A stretch of 64,000 nt of DNA, taken from Burkholderia cepacia. GTDB taxonomy: Bacteria; Pseudomonadota; Gammaproteobacteria; Burkholderiales; Burkholderiaceae. Both the position numbers and the translations under genes were made by a program. Location of the stretch: the NCBI RefSeq assembly GCF_029962485.1, contig NZ_CP073639.1:62001-126000 (forward strand). The letters run 5' to 3'. Positions within the stretch are counted from its first letter, which is position 1; every line of letters starts with the position of its first letter. Positions 21,616 to 30,684 of the stretch are shown piece by piece. The notes under the pieces were generated by a model. The model was not told the DNA's origin. It made no database searches and saw only the letters and a list, made by a program, of their open reading frames with translations.

Positions 21616-21987
21616 CTACATGACCTGCGAAGCATGCCCGGCGACGATTCTCCAGCCAGTGCCCGAGCGGCGCCAGAGGCGCGTATAGGCAAACGTGCCG
21701 CCGAACGCCACGCCGTCGAAATGGCCGGCGAGGGTCGCTTGCGTCGTCGTCAGAATCAGCTCGTCGATCGCGCATGCGCGCATTTCGTGGACGTCGAGCT
21801 TCTCCAGGCGCAGAAGCTTTGCGCGATGCGCGGCCAGATCGTCCTCCTTCGAGATGACCTGGCCGGTCGGGACGGTAAATACCAACTGGTCGTCCAGCAG
21901 CGCATCGAGCGCGTCGACATCGTTGACCTGCATCGCCGCGCATAACGCAGTTTCAAAAGGTTCGATAACGGTACGGATTGCATCCAT
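21616..21987 (-). CDS. SnoaL-like/DUF4440 nuclear transport factor 2 fold protein
   Basis: A 123-residue protein with the NTF2-like alpha+beta pattern: an N-terminal helix (FETALCAAMQVNDVDALDALL), a strand with LVFTVPTG, and a C-terminal FAYTRLWRRSGTGWRIVAGHAS. This is typical of DUF4440/SnoaL-like proteins. The start at 21987 has GAGGA 6 bases upstream. It follows the membrane-protein gene by 65 bases on the same strand. These folds can be small-molecule isomerases or hydrolases, but no catalytic residues can be assigned here. Confidence 0.78.
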   Translation of the reverse strand: MDAIRTVIEPFETALCAAMQVNDVDALDALLDDQLVFTVPTGQVISKEDDLAAHRAKLLRLEKLDVHEMRACAIDELILTTTQATLAGHFDGVAFGGTFAYTRLWRRSGTGWRIVAGHASQVM

Positions 21988-22052
21988 GTCGGATCCTCGC
22001 TTCATCCTTGAAGGGTTGAGACTGCGCACGCAGTGGCGACGGCGGACGAAGG

Positions 22053-22652
22053 CTACCGCGCATTCGACAGCGCCTGACGTCGCACCAGCATCACCGCGCA
22101 GATGCCGATCGACGCGATGACGTTGACGACCGGATAAAACGCGACCGCGACACTCCACGTGCTCAGTGCCAGTAACGCCAGCGCGTACTTGAGCACGCAC
22201 AGTGCGAAATAGGCGAGGCTCTCGCTCCACGGATCGCGGATCGTCTTGCGCACGGTCGGGCCGAGGCCGGCCAGCTCGATCAGCGTGACCAGGCAGATCG
22301 AGATCGTCGGGTCGTCGGTGAGCATCCACAGCGGAATGGCCGACAGCGCCGCGCCCAGAAAAACCCAGTCGAGGCCGGTCCAGCCGCGTTCGCCGCGAAA
22401 GATACTTGCCACCAGCGTCAGAAAGCACGTGACGGCAATCGCCGCCGTGCACCACGCGGACGGCCCCGCACCTGAAACGAACTGGCCGGCCGCCGCGATC
22501 GCCGTGACGACCGACCAGACGAGCCACGTGAACAGATGCGGGCGCACGGTGCGTCGGTAGATCGCGAGCGCGTACGGAATCGCCGCCAGCAAGGACACGG
22601 CCGTGCCGATCACGCCAAAGATCGATGCGGCACCCTGATCGACACTCACCAT
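22053..22652 (-). CDS. Multi-pass membrane protein, PQ-loop-like
   Basis: A 199-residue protein with about six or seven hydrophobic helices. The first repeat, GVIGTAVSLLAAIPYALAIY, followed by RPHLFTWLVWS, resembles SemiSWEET/PQ-loop type transporters, and a similar pattern recurs later (ALSAIPLWMLTDDPTI). The start at 22652 is chosen because GCGAGGTG lies just upstream; upstream in-frame codons give a non-hydrophobic, unlikely extension. It is probably an inner-membrane protein of unknown substrate, co-transcribed with the SnoaL-like gene. Confidence 0.68.
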   Translation of the reverse strand: MVSVDQGAASIFGVIGTAVSLLAAIPYALAIYRRTVRPHLFTWLVWSVVTAIAAAGQFVSGAGPSAWCTAAIAVTCFLTLVASIFRGERGWTGLDWVFLGAALSAIPLWMLTDDPTISICLVTLIELAGLGPTVRKTIRDPWSESLAYFALCVLKYALALLALSTWSVAVAFYPVVNVIASIGICAVMLVRRQALSNAR

Positions 22653-23012
22653 CGACGCACCTCGCTCGGACTGGCCGACCAGTATGTGGTCGGACGAATC
22701 GCGGCGCAATGTCGTGCTGGCGCTTGTGCTCCGGAACGCCGAAGAAATCCAACCCCAAAACAAACGGCACCGGGATCGTGAAGCGGCAGGAAAACCCACT
22801 GTACGACGGTCGAATGAATAGAAATAACCTCTTCAATGAGAAGAAAAACTGTTCTTTCAAATCTCTTTTTGATGACCGACAGTTTGCCAACCGGACGACT
22901 GCTGCGATGCCCGGCGGTCATGGCCAAGGTCGTGGCTGCCAACGTCGGTCGTCGGGTCGAATCCAGGCGGAGCGCAACACACAAGCGCCGGGTCGTCACA
23001 ACGGAGTCTTGA
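22653..23012. other. AT-richer divergent intergenic region
   Basis: A 360-base region between the divergent membrane-protein and aldehyde dehydrogenase genes. The part at about 22800-22880 is clearly poorer in GC than its surroundings, with short A and T runs, and probably holds promoters for both directions. No gene is supported. Confidence 0.4.
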
Positions 23013-24518
23013 ATGAACCCAACTTCAGCAGAAAACCATCAGCACGCGGACTGGAGACGTCTCGCGGCGCAGGTCATCCCGAGAACGCTTGCGCATATCG
23101 ACGGCCGCAGCGTGCCGGCGCGCAGCGGCCGGACGTTCGCCGCGATGAATCCGGCGACCGAGGCCGTCATCGCGGAGGTCGCGTCGTGCGACGCACCGGA
23201 TGTCGACGATGCCGTGCGCGCGGCGCGCCACGCGTTCGAATCCGGCGTCTGGTCGCGCTGCGCACCGGCCGAGCGCAAGCGCGTGCTGTGCCGGCTCGGC
23301 GAACTCATCGCGGCGCATGGCGAAGAACTCGCGCTGCTCGACTCGCTCAACATGGGCAAGCGAGTCGCGGACGCGTTCAGCATCGACGTGCCGGCCGCCG
23401 GCGGCCTGTTCAGCTGGTACGGCGAAGCCGTCGACAAGCTGCATGGCGAAGTCGCGTCGACCGACCCCGGCAACCTCGCGGTCGTCACGCGTGAACCGCT
23501 GGGTGTGGTCGGCGCGGTCGTGCCGTGGAATTTCCCGCTCGACATGGTCGCGTGGAAGGTGGCGCCGGCACTCGCGGCCGGCAACAGCGTGGTGCTGAAG
23601 CCGGCGGAACAGTCGCCGCTGTCCGCGCTGCGTCTCGCGGAGCTGGCGCTCGAGGCCGGCCTGCCTCCCGGCGTGCTGAACGTCGTGCCCGGTTATGGCG
23701 AGACCGCGGGGCGCGCGCTCGGGTTGCATCCCGATGTCGACGTACTCGCGTTCACGGGATCGACGGCTATCGGCAAGAAATTCCTCGAGTATGCCGCGCA
23801 GTCGAACATGAAGCAGGTATGGCTCGAATGCGGCGGCAAGAGCCCGAACCTCGTGTTCGACGATACGGACGATCTCGACCTCGCCGCTCGCAAGGCGTGC
23901 TTCGGCATCTTCTTCAACCAGGGCGAAGTGTGTTCCGCGAACTCGCGGCTGCTGGTCCAGCGCTCGATCCACGACGCGTTCGTCGACCGGCTGATCTCGC
24001 ATGCGGCCGCGTTCATGCCTGGCGATCCGCTCGATCCGTCGAGCGGGATGGGTGCGATCGTCGACGAGCAGCAGCATCGGCGCGTGCGCGAGTGGATCGC
24101 GCGCGGCCGCGACAGCGCAACGCTCGCGATCGGCGGCGGTGCGCCGCGTGTCGACGGCAAGGGCTACTTCATCGAACCGACGATCTTCATCGACGTGAAG
24201 CCTGACGATGCGATCGCGCGCGAGGAGATCTTCGGACCGGTGCTGTCGGTGATAGCGTTCGACACCGAGGACGAGGCCGTGCGGCTCGCGAACGACTCGA
24301 TCTACGGTCTTGCCGCGTCGGTGTGGACCGGCAGCCTGTCGCGTGCGCATCGCGTAGCGGGCCGGCTGAAGGCCGGGACGGTGTCCGTCAACACGGTCGA
24401 TGCACTGAGTGCGCAGACGCCGTTCGGCGGGTTCCGCCAGTCGGGCTTCGGCCGCGATCTGTCCTTGCACGCGATCGACAAGTACACGGGCCTGAAGACG
24501 ACCTGGATCAGCTACTGA
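23013..24518 (+). CDS. Aldehyde dehydrogenase, PuuC-like
   Basis: A 501-residue NAD(P)-dependent aldehyde dehydrogenase. The catalytic Cys307 is in NQGEVCSANSR, the general base Glu272 in LECGGKSPN, the coenzyme site is PWNFPLDM, and the Rossmann loop is FTGSTAIGK. The closest recognisable relatives are gamma-glutamyl-aminobutyraldehyde and aminobutyraldehyde dehydrogenases (PuuC type). GGAG lies 7 bases before the ATG. The aminotransferase gene follows after 81 bases and a permease further on, suggesting use of an amine or omega-amino acid in which transamination yields an aldehyde that this enzyme oxidises. The exact substrate is inferred. Confidence 0.88.
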   Translation: MNPTSAENHQHADWRRLAAQVIPRTLAHIDGRSVPARSGRTFAAMNPATEAVIAEVASCDAPDVDDAVRAARHAFESGVWSRCAPAERKRVLCRLGELIAAHGEELALLDSLNMGKRVADAFSIDVPAAGGLFSWYGEAVDKLHGEVASTDPGNLAVVTREPLGVVGAVVPWNFPLDMVAWKVAPALAAGNSVVLKPAEQSPLSALRLAELALEAGLPPGVLNVVPGYGETAGRALGLHPDVDVLAFTGSTAIGKKFLEYAAQSNMKQVWLECGGKSPNLVFDDTDDLDLAARKACFGIFFNQGEVCSANSRLLVQRSIHDAFVDRLISHAAAFMPGDPLDPSSGMGAIVDEQQHRRVREWIARGRDSATLAIGGGAPRVDGKGYFIEPTIFIDVKPDDAIAREEIFGPVLSVIAFDTEDEAVRLANDSIYGLAASVWTGSLSRAHRVAGRLKAGTVSVNTVDALSAQTPFGGFRQSGFGRDLSLHAIDKYTGLKTTWISY

Positions 24519-24599
24519 TTCGACCCGGCGGGCCGCCAGCGGCCGCGCCGGGCTGCACAACCCCATTTTTTATCCATACAACGAACCGGAGACTTGCCC

Positions 24600-25991
24600 A
24601 TGAATGCGCCCAACTTTCCGCATCGCACGACGCAGGACTATCAACGCAGCGACGCCGCGCACCACCTGCATGCATTCGTCGACCAGAAGGCACTGAACGA
24701 GGAAGGCGCGCGCGTGATGGTGCGCGGCGAAGGTGTATATCTATGGGATAACGACGGCAACCGCTATCTGGACGGCATGTCCGGGCTGTGGTGCACCAAC
24801 GTCGGCTACGGCCGGCCGGAGCTGGTCGACGCCGCCGCGCGGCAGATGAAGGAACTGTCCTACTACAACATGTTCTTTCACACGACGCACCCGTCGGTGA
24901 TCGAACTGTCGGAGCGGCTGTTCGCGCTGCTTGGCAATCGCTTCAGCCACGTGGTGTATACCAATTCGGGTTCCGAATCGAATGAGGTGCTGATCCGCAC
25001 GGTGCGGCGCTTCTGGGACGTGATGGGCAAGCCGGAGAAGAAGGTGCTGATCGGCCGCGTGAACGGCTATCACGGCTCGACGGTCGGCAGTGCGTCGCTG
25101 GGCGGGATGGCGTTCATGCATGAAATGGGCGACCTGCCGATTCCGAACATCACGCACGTCGACGAACCATACTGGTACGCGAACGGCGGCGACCTGAGCC
25201 CCGAGGCGTTCGGCAAGCAAGCGGCGCTGTCGCTCGAGCGCAAGATCCTCGAGATCGGCGCGGACCGCGTCGCCGCATTCGTCGCGGAACCGTTCCAGGG
25301 CGCGGGCGGGATGATTTTCCCGCCGGACGGCTACTGGCAGGAAATCGAACGCATCTGCCGCCAGTACGACGTGCTGCTCTGCGCGGACGAAGTGATCGGC
25401 GGCTTCGGCCGTACCGGCGAGTGGTTCGCGCATCGCCACTTCGGCTTCGAGCCCGACCTGATCTGCATGGCAAAGGGGCTGACCTCGGGCTATGTGCCGA
25501 TGGGCGGCCTGATCATGAGCCGGCGCGTCGGCGAAGCGCTGGTCGACAAGGGCGGCGTCTATGCGCACGGGCTGACGTATTCGGGGCACCCGGTCGCGGC
25601 CGCCGTTGCACTGGCGAACCTCGACGTGCTCGAGCGCGAGGGCCTCGTCGAGCGGACGAAGACGGATACGGGACCGTACCTGCAGAAGGCGCTGCGCGAT
25701 GCGTTCGACGGCCATCCGCTCGTCGGCGAGATCCAGGGCGTAGGCGCGGTCGGCGCGATCCAGTTCGCGAAGAACAAGGCGACGCGCGAGCGCTTCGCGA
25801 ACGAGGCCGACCTGACCTGGCACAGCCGGACGGTCGGTTTCGAGCTCGGTGCGATCGTGCGTTCGACCAACGGCCGCCTGATCGTGGCGCCCCCGCTGGT
25901 GATCGATCATGCGCAAATCGACGAACTGGTCGGCACGATGCGCAAGGCGGTGGATGCGACCGCGCGCGAAGTGCTCGGGATCGACTGCTGA
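24600..25991 (+). CDS. Class III omega-aminotransferase
   Basis: A 463-residue PLP-dependent aminotransferase of the class III fold (putrescine/beta-alanine/GABA type). The Schiff-base lysine is K292 in MAKGLTSGYVPMGG, preceded by the LLCADEVIGGFGRTG cofactor motif, and YHGSTVGSASLGG binds the phosphate. The start is ATG at 24600 with GGAG 8 bases upstream. It probably moves an amino group from a polyamine or omega-amino acid to pyruvate or 2-oxoglutarate. Its neighbours are a PuuC-like aldehyde dehydrogenase upstream and an NCS1 permease downstream. Beta-alanine from the pyrimidine pathway further along is another possible substrate. Confidence 0.88.
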   Translation: MNAPNFPHRTTQDYQRSDAAHHLHAFVDQKALNEEGARVMVRGEGVYLWDNDGNRYLDGMSGLWCTNVGYGRPELVDAAARQMKELSYYNMFFHTTHPSVIELSERLFALLGNRFSHVVYTNSGSESNEVLIRTVRRFWDVMGKPEKKVLIGRVNGYHGSTVGSASLGGMAFMHEMGDLPIPNITHVDEPYWYANGGDLSPEAFGKQAALSLERKILEIGADRVAAFVAEPFQGAGGMIFPPDGYWQEIERICRQYDVLLCADEVIGGFGRTGEWFAHRHFGFEPDLICMAKGLTSGYVPMGGLIMSRRVGEALVDKGGVYAHGLTYSGHPVAAAVALANLDVLEREGLVERTKTDTGPYLQKALRDAFDGHPLVGEIQGVGAVGAIQFAKNKATRERFANEADLTWHSRTVGFELGAIVRSTNGRLIVAPPLVIDHAQIDELVGTMRKAVDATAREVLGIDC

Positions 25992-26249
25992 CCGGTCAGG
26001 CGACGCGCTTTCGTCCGGCGACTGGCTGGCGGAAGCGCGTTTCGCTCCGAAGCGGGTAACCGTGGCGCCGAGAATCGGGCGTCGAAGGTAGCGGGCGATC
26101 AAACGACGTGCTTGCGGCCGCGCATCAATTAGGATTGCAAATGACATTGCATTCCGGATGACGATCGTAGGCTTCAATCGGGGCCGAGCGGCCGCGTGAC
26201 CCTGCTGTCCGCATACCGACACACATCACGACATCAACAAGGAGACGAA

Positions 26250-27647
26250 ATGAGTCAGGGCGAGTCCATTGCTCATCTCGAGGAAAGCACCATCCAGCCG
26301 ATTCCGCTGACCGAGCGGCATGGCAGTGCGAAGGATCTGTTCACGATCTGGTTCGGATCGAACATCATGATGCTGACGATCGTCACGGGCTCGCTTGCGA
26401 CGACGGTGTTCAAGCAGCCGTTCTGGTGGGCCGCGCTCGCGACGCTCACCGGCAGCCTGATCGGCGCGGTCTTCATGGCGCTGCATTCCGCGCAGGGGCC
26501 GCAGCTCGGCGTGCCGCAGATGATCCAGACACGCGGGCAGTTCGGGTCGTTCGGCGCGCTGCTCGTGGTCGCACTGGTCGTCGTGATGTATGTCGGCTTC
26601 TTCGCGTCGAACTGCGTGTTCGGCGGGCAGGCGCTGCACAGCCTGAGTGCCGCGATTCCGCTCGATGCCGGCGTCGTCGTGATCGGCCTGATCAGTCTGC
26701 TCGGATCGATCTACGGCTACAAGCTGATCCACGCGTATGCGCGGCTGCTGAGCTGGTGCTCGGGTAGCGTGCTGGTGCTCGCGTTCGTGTGGATCATCTT
26801 CGTGCACGGGTTGCCGGGCGATACGTTCTCGAAGCATTCGCTGAACCTGTCCGGTTTCCTCGGCGCGATGTCGGTCGCCGCGCTGTGGCAGATCGCGTAC
26901 GCGCCGTACGTGTCGGACTATTCGCGCTACCTGCCGCCCGATACGGGGCCGCGTACGGCATTCTGGTCGAGCTACTGGGGCTGCGTGCTCGGCTCGTTCT
27001 TTCCGATGCTGCTCGGCTGCCTGGTCGGCCTGGCAACGCCCGACGGCAACGTCGTGAGCGGTCTGACCGGCCTCACGCAGGGGATCAGCGTGCTCGTGAT
27101 CGTCGTGCTGTCGTTCGGCATCGCGGCGAGCAACGCGATGGAGCTGTATTGCGGTGCGCTGTCGGCCATCACCGTGCTGCAGACGCTCTTTCCGTCGTGG
27201 TCGGGCAAGGCGCGCGCGCGGGCGATCACGGCGATCGTCCTGTGCGCCATCGCGCTCGCGATCGCGCTGTTCGGGCAGGACAATTTCCTCGCCGGCTACA
27301 CGAACTTCATCCTGCTGCTGCTGTACGTGCTCGTACCGTGGACCGCGATCAACCTCGTCGACTACTACCTCGTCTGTCACGGCGAGTACGACGTCGCGTC
27401 GTTCTTCCGTCAGGACGGCGGCATCTACGGGCGCTTCAACACGATCGCGGTCGGGTCGTACGTCATCGGGATCGTCGCGCAGGCGCCGTTCATGGCGACC
27501 GATCTCTATACGGGCGAACTGGCGAGCCGGCTCGGCGGGGCGGACGTGTCATGGATCGTCGGCCTGTCGCTGACGTCGCTCGTCTACTACGCGGGTTGCA
27601 AGCTGTTCTCGCGGCCGCTGCAGGGTGTCGCGGCGAGCGTCGACTGA
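26250..27647 (+). CDS. NCS1 family purine-cytosine permease-like transporter
   Basis: A 465-residue polytopic transporter with about 12 membrane helices. NCS1 hallmarks include WFGSNIMMLTIVTGS in helix 1, HSAQGPQLGVPQMIQTRGQFG in the loop before helix 3, and YVSDYSRYLP in helix 6. These proteins import nucleobases, hydantoins, thiamine precursors or related nitrogen compounds using a Na+ or H+ gradient. AAGGAG lies 5 bases before the ATG at 26250. It is 258 bases downstream of the aminotransferase gene, so it may have its own promoter. The family is clear, the substrate is not. Confidence 0.87.
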   Translation: MSQGESIAHLEESTIQPIPLTERHGSAKDLFTIWFGSNIMMLTIVTGSLATTVFKQPFWWAALATLTGSLIGAVFMALHSAQGPQLGVPQMIQTRGQFGSFGALLVVALVVVMYVGFFASNCVFGGQALHSLSAAIPLDAGVVVIGLISLLGSIYGYKLIHAYARLLSWCSGSVLVLAFVWIIFVHGLPGDTFSKHSLNLSGFLGAMSVAALWQIAYAPYVSDYSRYLPPDTGPRTAFWSSYWGCVLGSFFPMLLGCLVGLATPDGNVVSGLTGLTQGISVLVIVVLSFGIAASNAMELYCGALSAITVLQTLFPSWSGKARARAITAIVLCAIALAIALFGQDNFLAGYTNFILLLLYVLVPWTAINLVDYYLVCHGEYDVASFFRQDGGIYGRFNTIAVGSYVIGIVAQAPFMATDLYTGELASRLGGADVSWIVGLSLTSLVYYAGCKLFSRPLQGVAASVD

Positions 27648-27677
27648 GTGTGTCGGGGCGTCGGCGCCTGCGCGATG

Positions 27678-27824
27678 TTACGGGTTGAATGTCCGCAGGC
27701 GCTTCAGGTGCGCTTCGAGCCCGAAGTCATGGCCGAGCCTTCCGGTGCGAATCTCGCGGAGGTTCGCGTCGTATTGGCGTCGCGGGACGGGCTCCCCGCG
27801 ACTTTCGCACGCGTCGCGCGTCAT
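27678..27824 (-). CDS. Possible small protein, 48 residues
   Basis: A short open frame, ATG at 27824 and TAA at 27678, lying 30 bases after the stop of the AraC gene on the same strand. Its third codon positions are about 80 percent G or C, as in real genes here. The second half looks like a folded helix (YDANLREIRTGRLGHDFGLE then AHLKRLRTFNP). An AGGCGG sequence directly abuts the ATG, so the ribosome site is not ideal. It may be a small protein or the 3' end of a lost gene. I do not recognise the family. Confidence 0.4.
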   Translation of the reverse strand: MTRDACESRGEPVPRRQYDANLREIRTGRLGHDFGLEAHLKRLRTFNP

Positions 27825-27831
27825 CCGCCTG

Positions 27832-27869
27832 CGCTTCAAGGCTCCGCCTTCGCTTCAAGGCTCCGCCTT
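27832..27869. repeat. 19-bp perfect tandem repeat
   Basis: Two exact, adjacent copies of CGCTTCAAGGCTCCGCCTT at 27832-27850 and 27851-27869. The second copy covers the stop codon and last codons of the AraC gene, so the duplication could have set the present C-terminus. Confidence 0.85.
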
Positions 27870-28859
27870 CGCCGCATGCACGTCACGCCGGAATGCGCCG
27901 GGGCTCGTGCCCGTCCACTTGCGGAACGCACGATGGAACGCGCTCGGTTCGGTGAAGCCGAGTTCGGTCGCGATCTCCGCGACGCTGAGCGCGTGCCCGC
28001 GCAACAGCGACTGGGCCAGCGCGCCGCGCAGTTCGTCCTTGATCGCCGCGAAGCTCTGCCCTTCGCTGCGCAGACGCCGCCGCAGCGTCGCCGGCGTCGT
28101 GCCGAGGCGAACGGCCAGCGCATCGAAGTCGGGCCACTCGGCCGCCGGTAGCGCTTTCAGGTGCGCGCGCGTTTTCGCGACCCAGCCGGTATCGTGCCGG
28201 TAGCGGACCAGCAGGTTGCCGGGCGCGCCGCGCAGGAAGGTTTTCAGCGCCTGCGCCGAGCGGATCGTCGGCAGCGCGAGATACGCGGCGTTGAACGCGA
28301 GCCGGCTGTCGGGCCGGTCGAAATGCACGGGTACGCCGAAGAACTGGTGATAGTCGCTGCGCTGGCCGGGGCTCGGGCACGCGAAATCGATGCGCTGCAG
28401 CGGAATGCGTCGGCCGATCAGCCAGCAGGCGACGCCGAGCAGGATCAGCCAGAACGTCCGGTATGCGAACGCCGGATACGGCGCGCCCGACTGCGTCAGC
28501 ACGATCTGCGCCTGCCCGTCGGCCACGACGAGTTCGCCGCGCGGCTCGTCGAGCACCACGCGCAGGAACTGTAGCGCACGCCGCAGTGCCTGCTCGAGCG
28601 TGCCGGCGTGCAGCACCGCGTGGCACAGCAGCGTGAAGCTGCCTTGCCGCATCGGGCGCGCGGCGAGACCGAAGAATTCGTCGTCGAGCGTGGCGGCGAT
28701 TGCCAGCCACAGCCGGCCGTACTGTTGCGGCGTGACGGGCTCGCGCACGGCGGCCGGCAGGCCGGCGGCGCGCAGCACGGGTTCCGTCGGCAGGCGTTGC
28801 CGGCGCAGGCTCGCGAGCGCGTCGTCGACGAAATCCGGCGAAATCATCTGCGGCCCCAT
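27855..28859 (-). CDS. AraC family transcriptional regulator
   Basis: A 334-residue regulator. The N-terminal two thirds form the arabinose-binding-like domain typical of the OruR/ArgR-type group, with RQGSFTLLCHAVLHAGTLEQAL near residue 80. The C-terminal 100 residues carry the double helix-turn-helix, with SVAEIATELGFTEPSAFHRAFRKW as the second helix pair. The start at 28859 is preferred: GGGAGG sits 9 bases upstream of it but directly abuts the alternative ATG at 28868. It is transcribed divergently from the acyl-CoA ligase/SDR/thiolase operon and probably controls it in response to a carboxylic acid. Its last codons fall in a tandem repeat. Confidence 0.88.
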   Translation of the reverse strand: MGPQMISPDFVDDALASLRRQRLPTEPVLRAAGLPAAVREPVTPQQYGRLWLAIAATLDDEFFGLAARPMRQGSFTLLCHAVLHAGTLEQALRRALQFLRVVLDEPRGELVVADGQAQIVLTQSGAPYPAFAYRTFWLILLGVACWLIGRRIPLQRIDFACPSPGQRSDYHQFFGVPVHFDRPDSRLAFNAAYLALPTIRSAQALKTFLRGAPGNLLVRYRHDTGWVAKTRAHLKALPAAEWPDFDALAVRLGTTPATLRRRLRSEGQSFAAIKDELRGALAQSLLRGHALSVAEIATELGFTEPSAFHRAFRKWTGTSPGAFRRDVHAAKAEP

Positions 28860-28915
28860 TTTCCGCATCCTCCCGACATGGCAAAAACGATCACGATTCT
28901 AGATTCTGTTTGTCA

Positions 28916-28944
28916 TTGATTGCAATGTACGGGCTGTCTACTAT
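28916..28944 (+). promoter_or_regulatory. Putative promoter of the acyl-CoA ligase operon
   Basis: TTGATT (28916-28921), a 17-base spacer and TACTAT (28939-28944), 60 bases before the ligase ATG in the divergent region shared with the AraC gene. Confidence 0.45.
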
Positions 28945-29003
28945 CGATATATCCCCCGTCGCGCCCCTGGCTCGCCGGCGGCCATAACGCACAGGAGACA
29001 CGC

Positions 29004-30671
29004 ATGCCTGATGGAGCTACCGCCCGGGCGGTGCCGGCCTACGCCGACGCCGTGGCCCGGTTCAGTATCGAGACCGCCGCCGCGCAGTTGCACGGCGACC
29101 TGGAACGCGGCCTGAACGCGTGCGTCGAATGCTGCGACCGGCACGCGACGGCGGACGCGGTCGCACTCGACTGGATCGACCTCGGCGGGCGGCACCACCG
29201 CTTCACGTTCGCGCAGATGCAGGCGTTGTCGGCCCGGGTCGCGAACCTGCTCGTCGCGCAGGGCGTGAAGCCGGGCGACGTCGTGGCCGGCCTGCTGCCG
29301 CGCACGCCGGAGCTGGTCGCGACGATCCTCGGCACGTGGCGCGCGGGCGCCGTCTATCAGCCGCTGTTCACCGCGTTCGGCCCGAAGGCGATCGAGCACC
29401 GGTTGCGCATGAGCGATGCGCGGCTCGTCGTGACCAATGTCGCGAATCGCGCGAAGCTCGACGAGATCGCCGATTGCCCGCCGGTCGCGACGGTGCGCGA
29501 TGCAGGCGAGACGCTGCCGGCGAACGACATCGATTTCCGCGCGGCGCTCGATGCGCAGTCCGATACGTTCGAACCCGTGCTGCGCAAGGGCACCGACCTG
29601 TTCATGATGATGTCGACATCGGGCACGACAGGCCTGCCGAAGGGCGTCCCGGTACCGCTGTACGCGCTGCTCGCGTTCGGTGCGTACACGCGCGACGCGG
29701 TCGACCTGCGCGCAGGCGACCGGTTCTGGAACATCGCCGATCCGGGCTGGGCGTACGGCCTGTATTACGCGATCACGGGCCCGCTGGTGCTCGGTCATGC
29801 GACGACGCTCTACGAAGGCAGCTTCACGGTCGAGAGCACGTACGACGTGATCGAACGGCTCGGCATCACGAGCCTGGCCGGCTCGCCGACCGCGTACCGG
29901 ATGCTGATGGCGGCCGGGCCGGAAGCGGCGGCGCGCGTGAAGGGCAAGCTGCGCGTGGTGAGCAGCGCGGGCGAACCGCTGAATCCGGAGGTCGTGCGCT
30001 GGTTCGACGCGGCGCTCGGCGCGCCGATTTACGATCACTACGGCCAGACCGAGCTCGGGATGGTCGTGAACAACCATCACGGTCTCGCACACGTGGTGCA
30101 TGTCGGTTCTGCCGGCTTCGCGATGCCGGGCTACCGGGTCGCGGTGCTCGACGAAGCGGGCCGCGAGCTTGGCCCCGGTGAACCGGGCAACCTCGCGGTC
30201 GACATCGCGCGCTCGCCGCTGCTGTGGTTCCGCGGCTACTGGCAACAGGACACGCCGGCGATCGCGGGCGGCTACTACCGGACCGGCGACAACGTCGAGC
30301 TGGAGCCGGACGGCACCGTGAGCTTCATCGGCCGCGCGGACGACGTGATCACCTCGTCCGGCTACCGGATCGGCCCGTTCGACGTGGAAAGCGCGCTGAT
30401 TGAGCATCCCGCCGTCAGCGAAGCCGCGGTGATCGGCGTGCCCGATCCGGAGCGCACGGAGATCGTGAAGGCGTTCGTCGTGCTGTCGAAGGGCGTCGAC
30501 GGCACGCCGGAACTGGCCGAGGAATTGAGCCTGCATGTGAAGCGGCGGCTGTCCGCTCACGCATATCCGCGCGCGATCGACTTCGTCGACGCGCTGCCGA
30601 AAACCCCGAGCGGCAAGATCCAGCGCTTCGTGCTGCGCAAGATGGAAGCCGAGAAGGCCGCTCAACCCTGA
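29004..30671 (+). CDS. AMP-forming acyl-CoA synthetase
   Basis: A 555-residue member of the acyl-adenylate superfamily, which activates a carboxylic acid with ATP and joins it to CoA. The P-loop is [10 protein letters not shown] (near residue 209), the aromatic motif is [11 protein letters not shown], the hinge region is YYRTGD then [16 protein letters not shown], and the catalytic lysine is in TPSGKIQR near the C-terminus. AGGAGA precedes the ATG at 29004. Overall it is nearest to acetyl/medium-chain (Acs/AcsM-like) enzymes. It is the first gene of an operon with a hydroxyacyl-CoA dehydrogenase and a thiolase, suggesting activation of a short hydroxy- or keto-acid. Confidence 0.9.
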   Translation: MPDGATARAVPAYADAVARFSIETAAAQLHGDLERGLNACVECCDRHATADAVALDWIDLGGRHHRFTFAQMQALSARVANLLVAQGVKPGDVVAGLLPRTPELVATILGTWRAGAVYQPLFTAFGPKAIEHRLRMSDARLVVTNVANRAKLDEIADCPPVATVRDAGETLPANDIDFRAALDAQSDTFEPVLRKGTDLFMMMSTSGTTGLPKGVPVPLYALLAFGAYTRDAVDLRAGDRFWNIADPGWAYGLYYAITGPLVLGHATTLYEGSFTVESTYDVIERLGITSLAGSPTAYRMLMAAGPEAAARVKGKLRVVSSAGEPLNPEVVRWFDAALGAPIYDHYGQTELGMVVNNHHGLAHVVHVGSAGFAMPGYRVAVLDEAGRELGPGEPGNLAVDIARSPLLWFRGYWQQDTPAIAGGYYRTGDNVELEPDGTVSFIGRADDVITSSGYRIGPFDVESALIEHPAVSEAAVIGVPDPERTEIVKAFVVLSKGVDGTPELAEELSLHVKRRLSAHAYPRAIDFVDALPKTPSGKIQRFVLRKMEAEKAAQP

Positions 30672-30684
30672 ATACGGACTGCGA

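Noticed and set aside
22625..23494. 289-residue plus-strand frame overlapping the aldehyde dehydrogenase
   Set aside because: Most of it is a shifted-frame shadow of the dehydrogenase gene; the upstream part lacks a start with a ribosome site.
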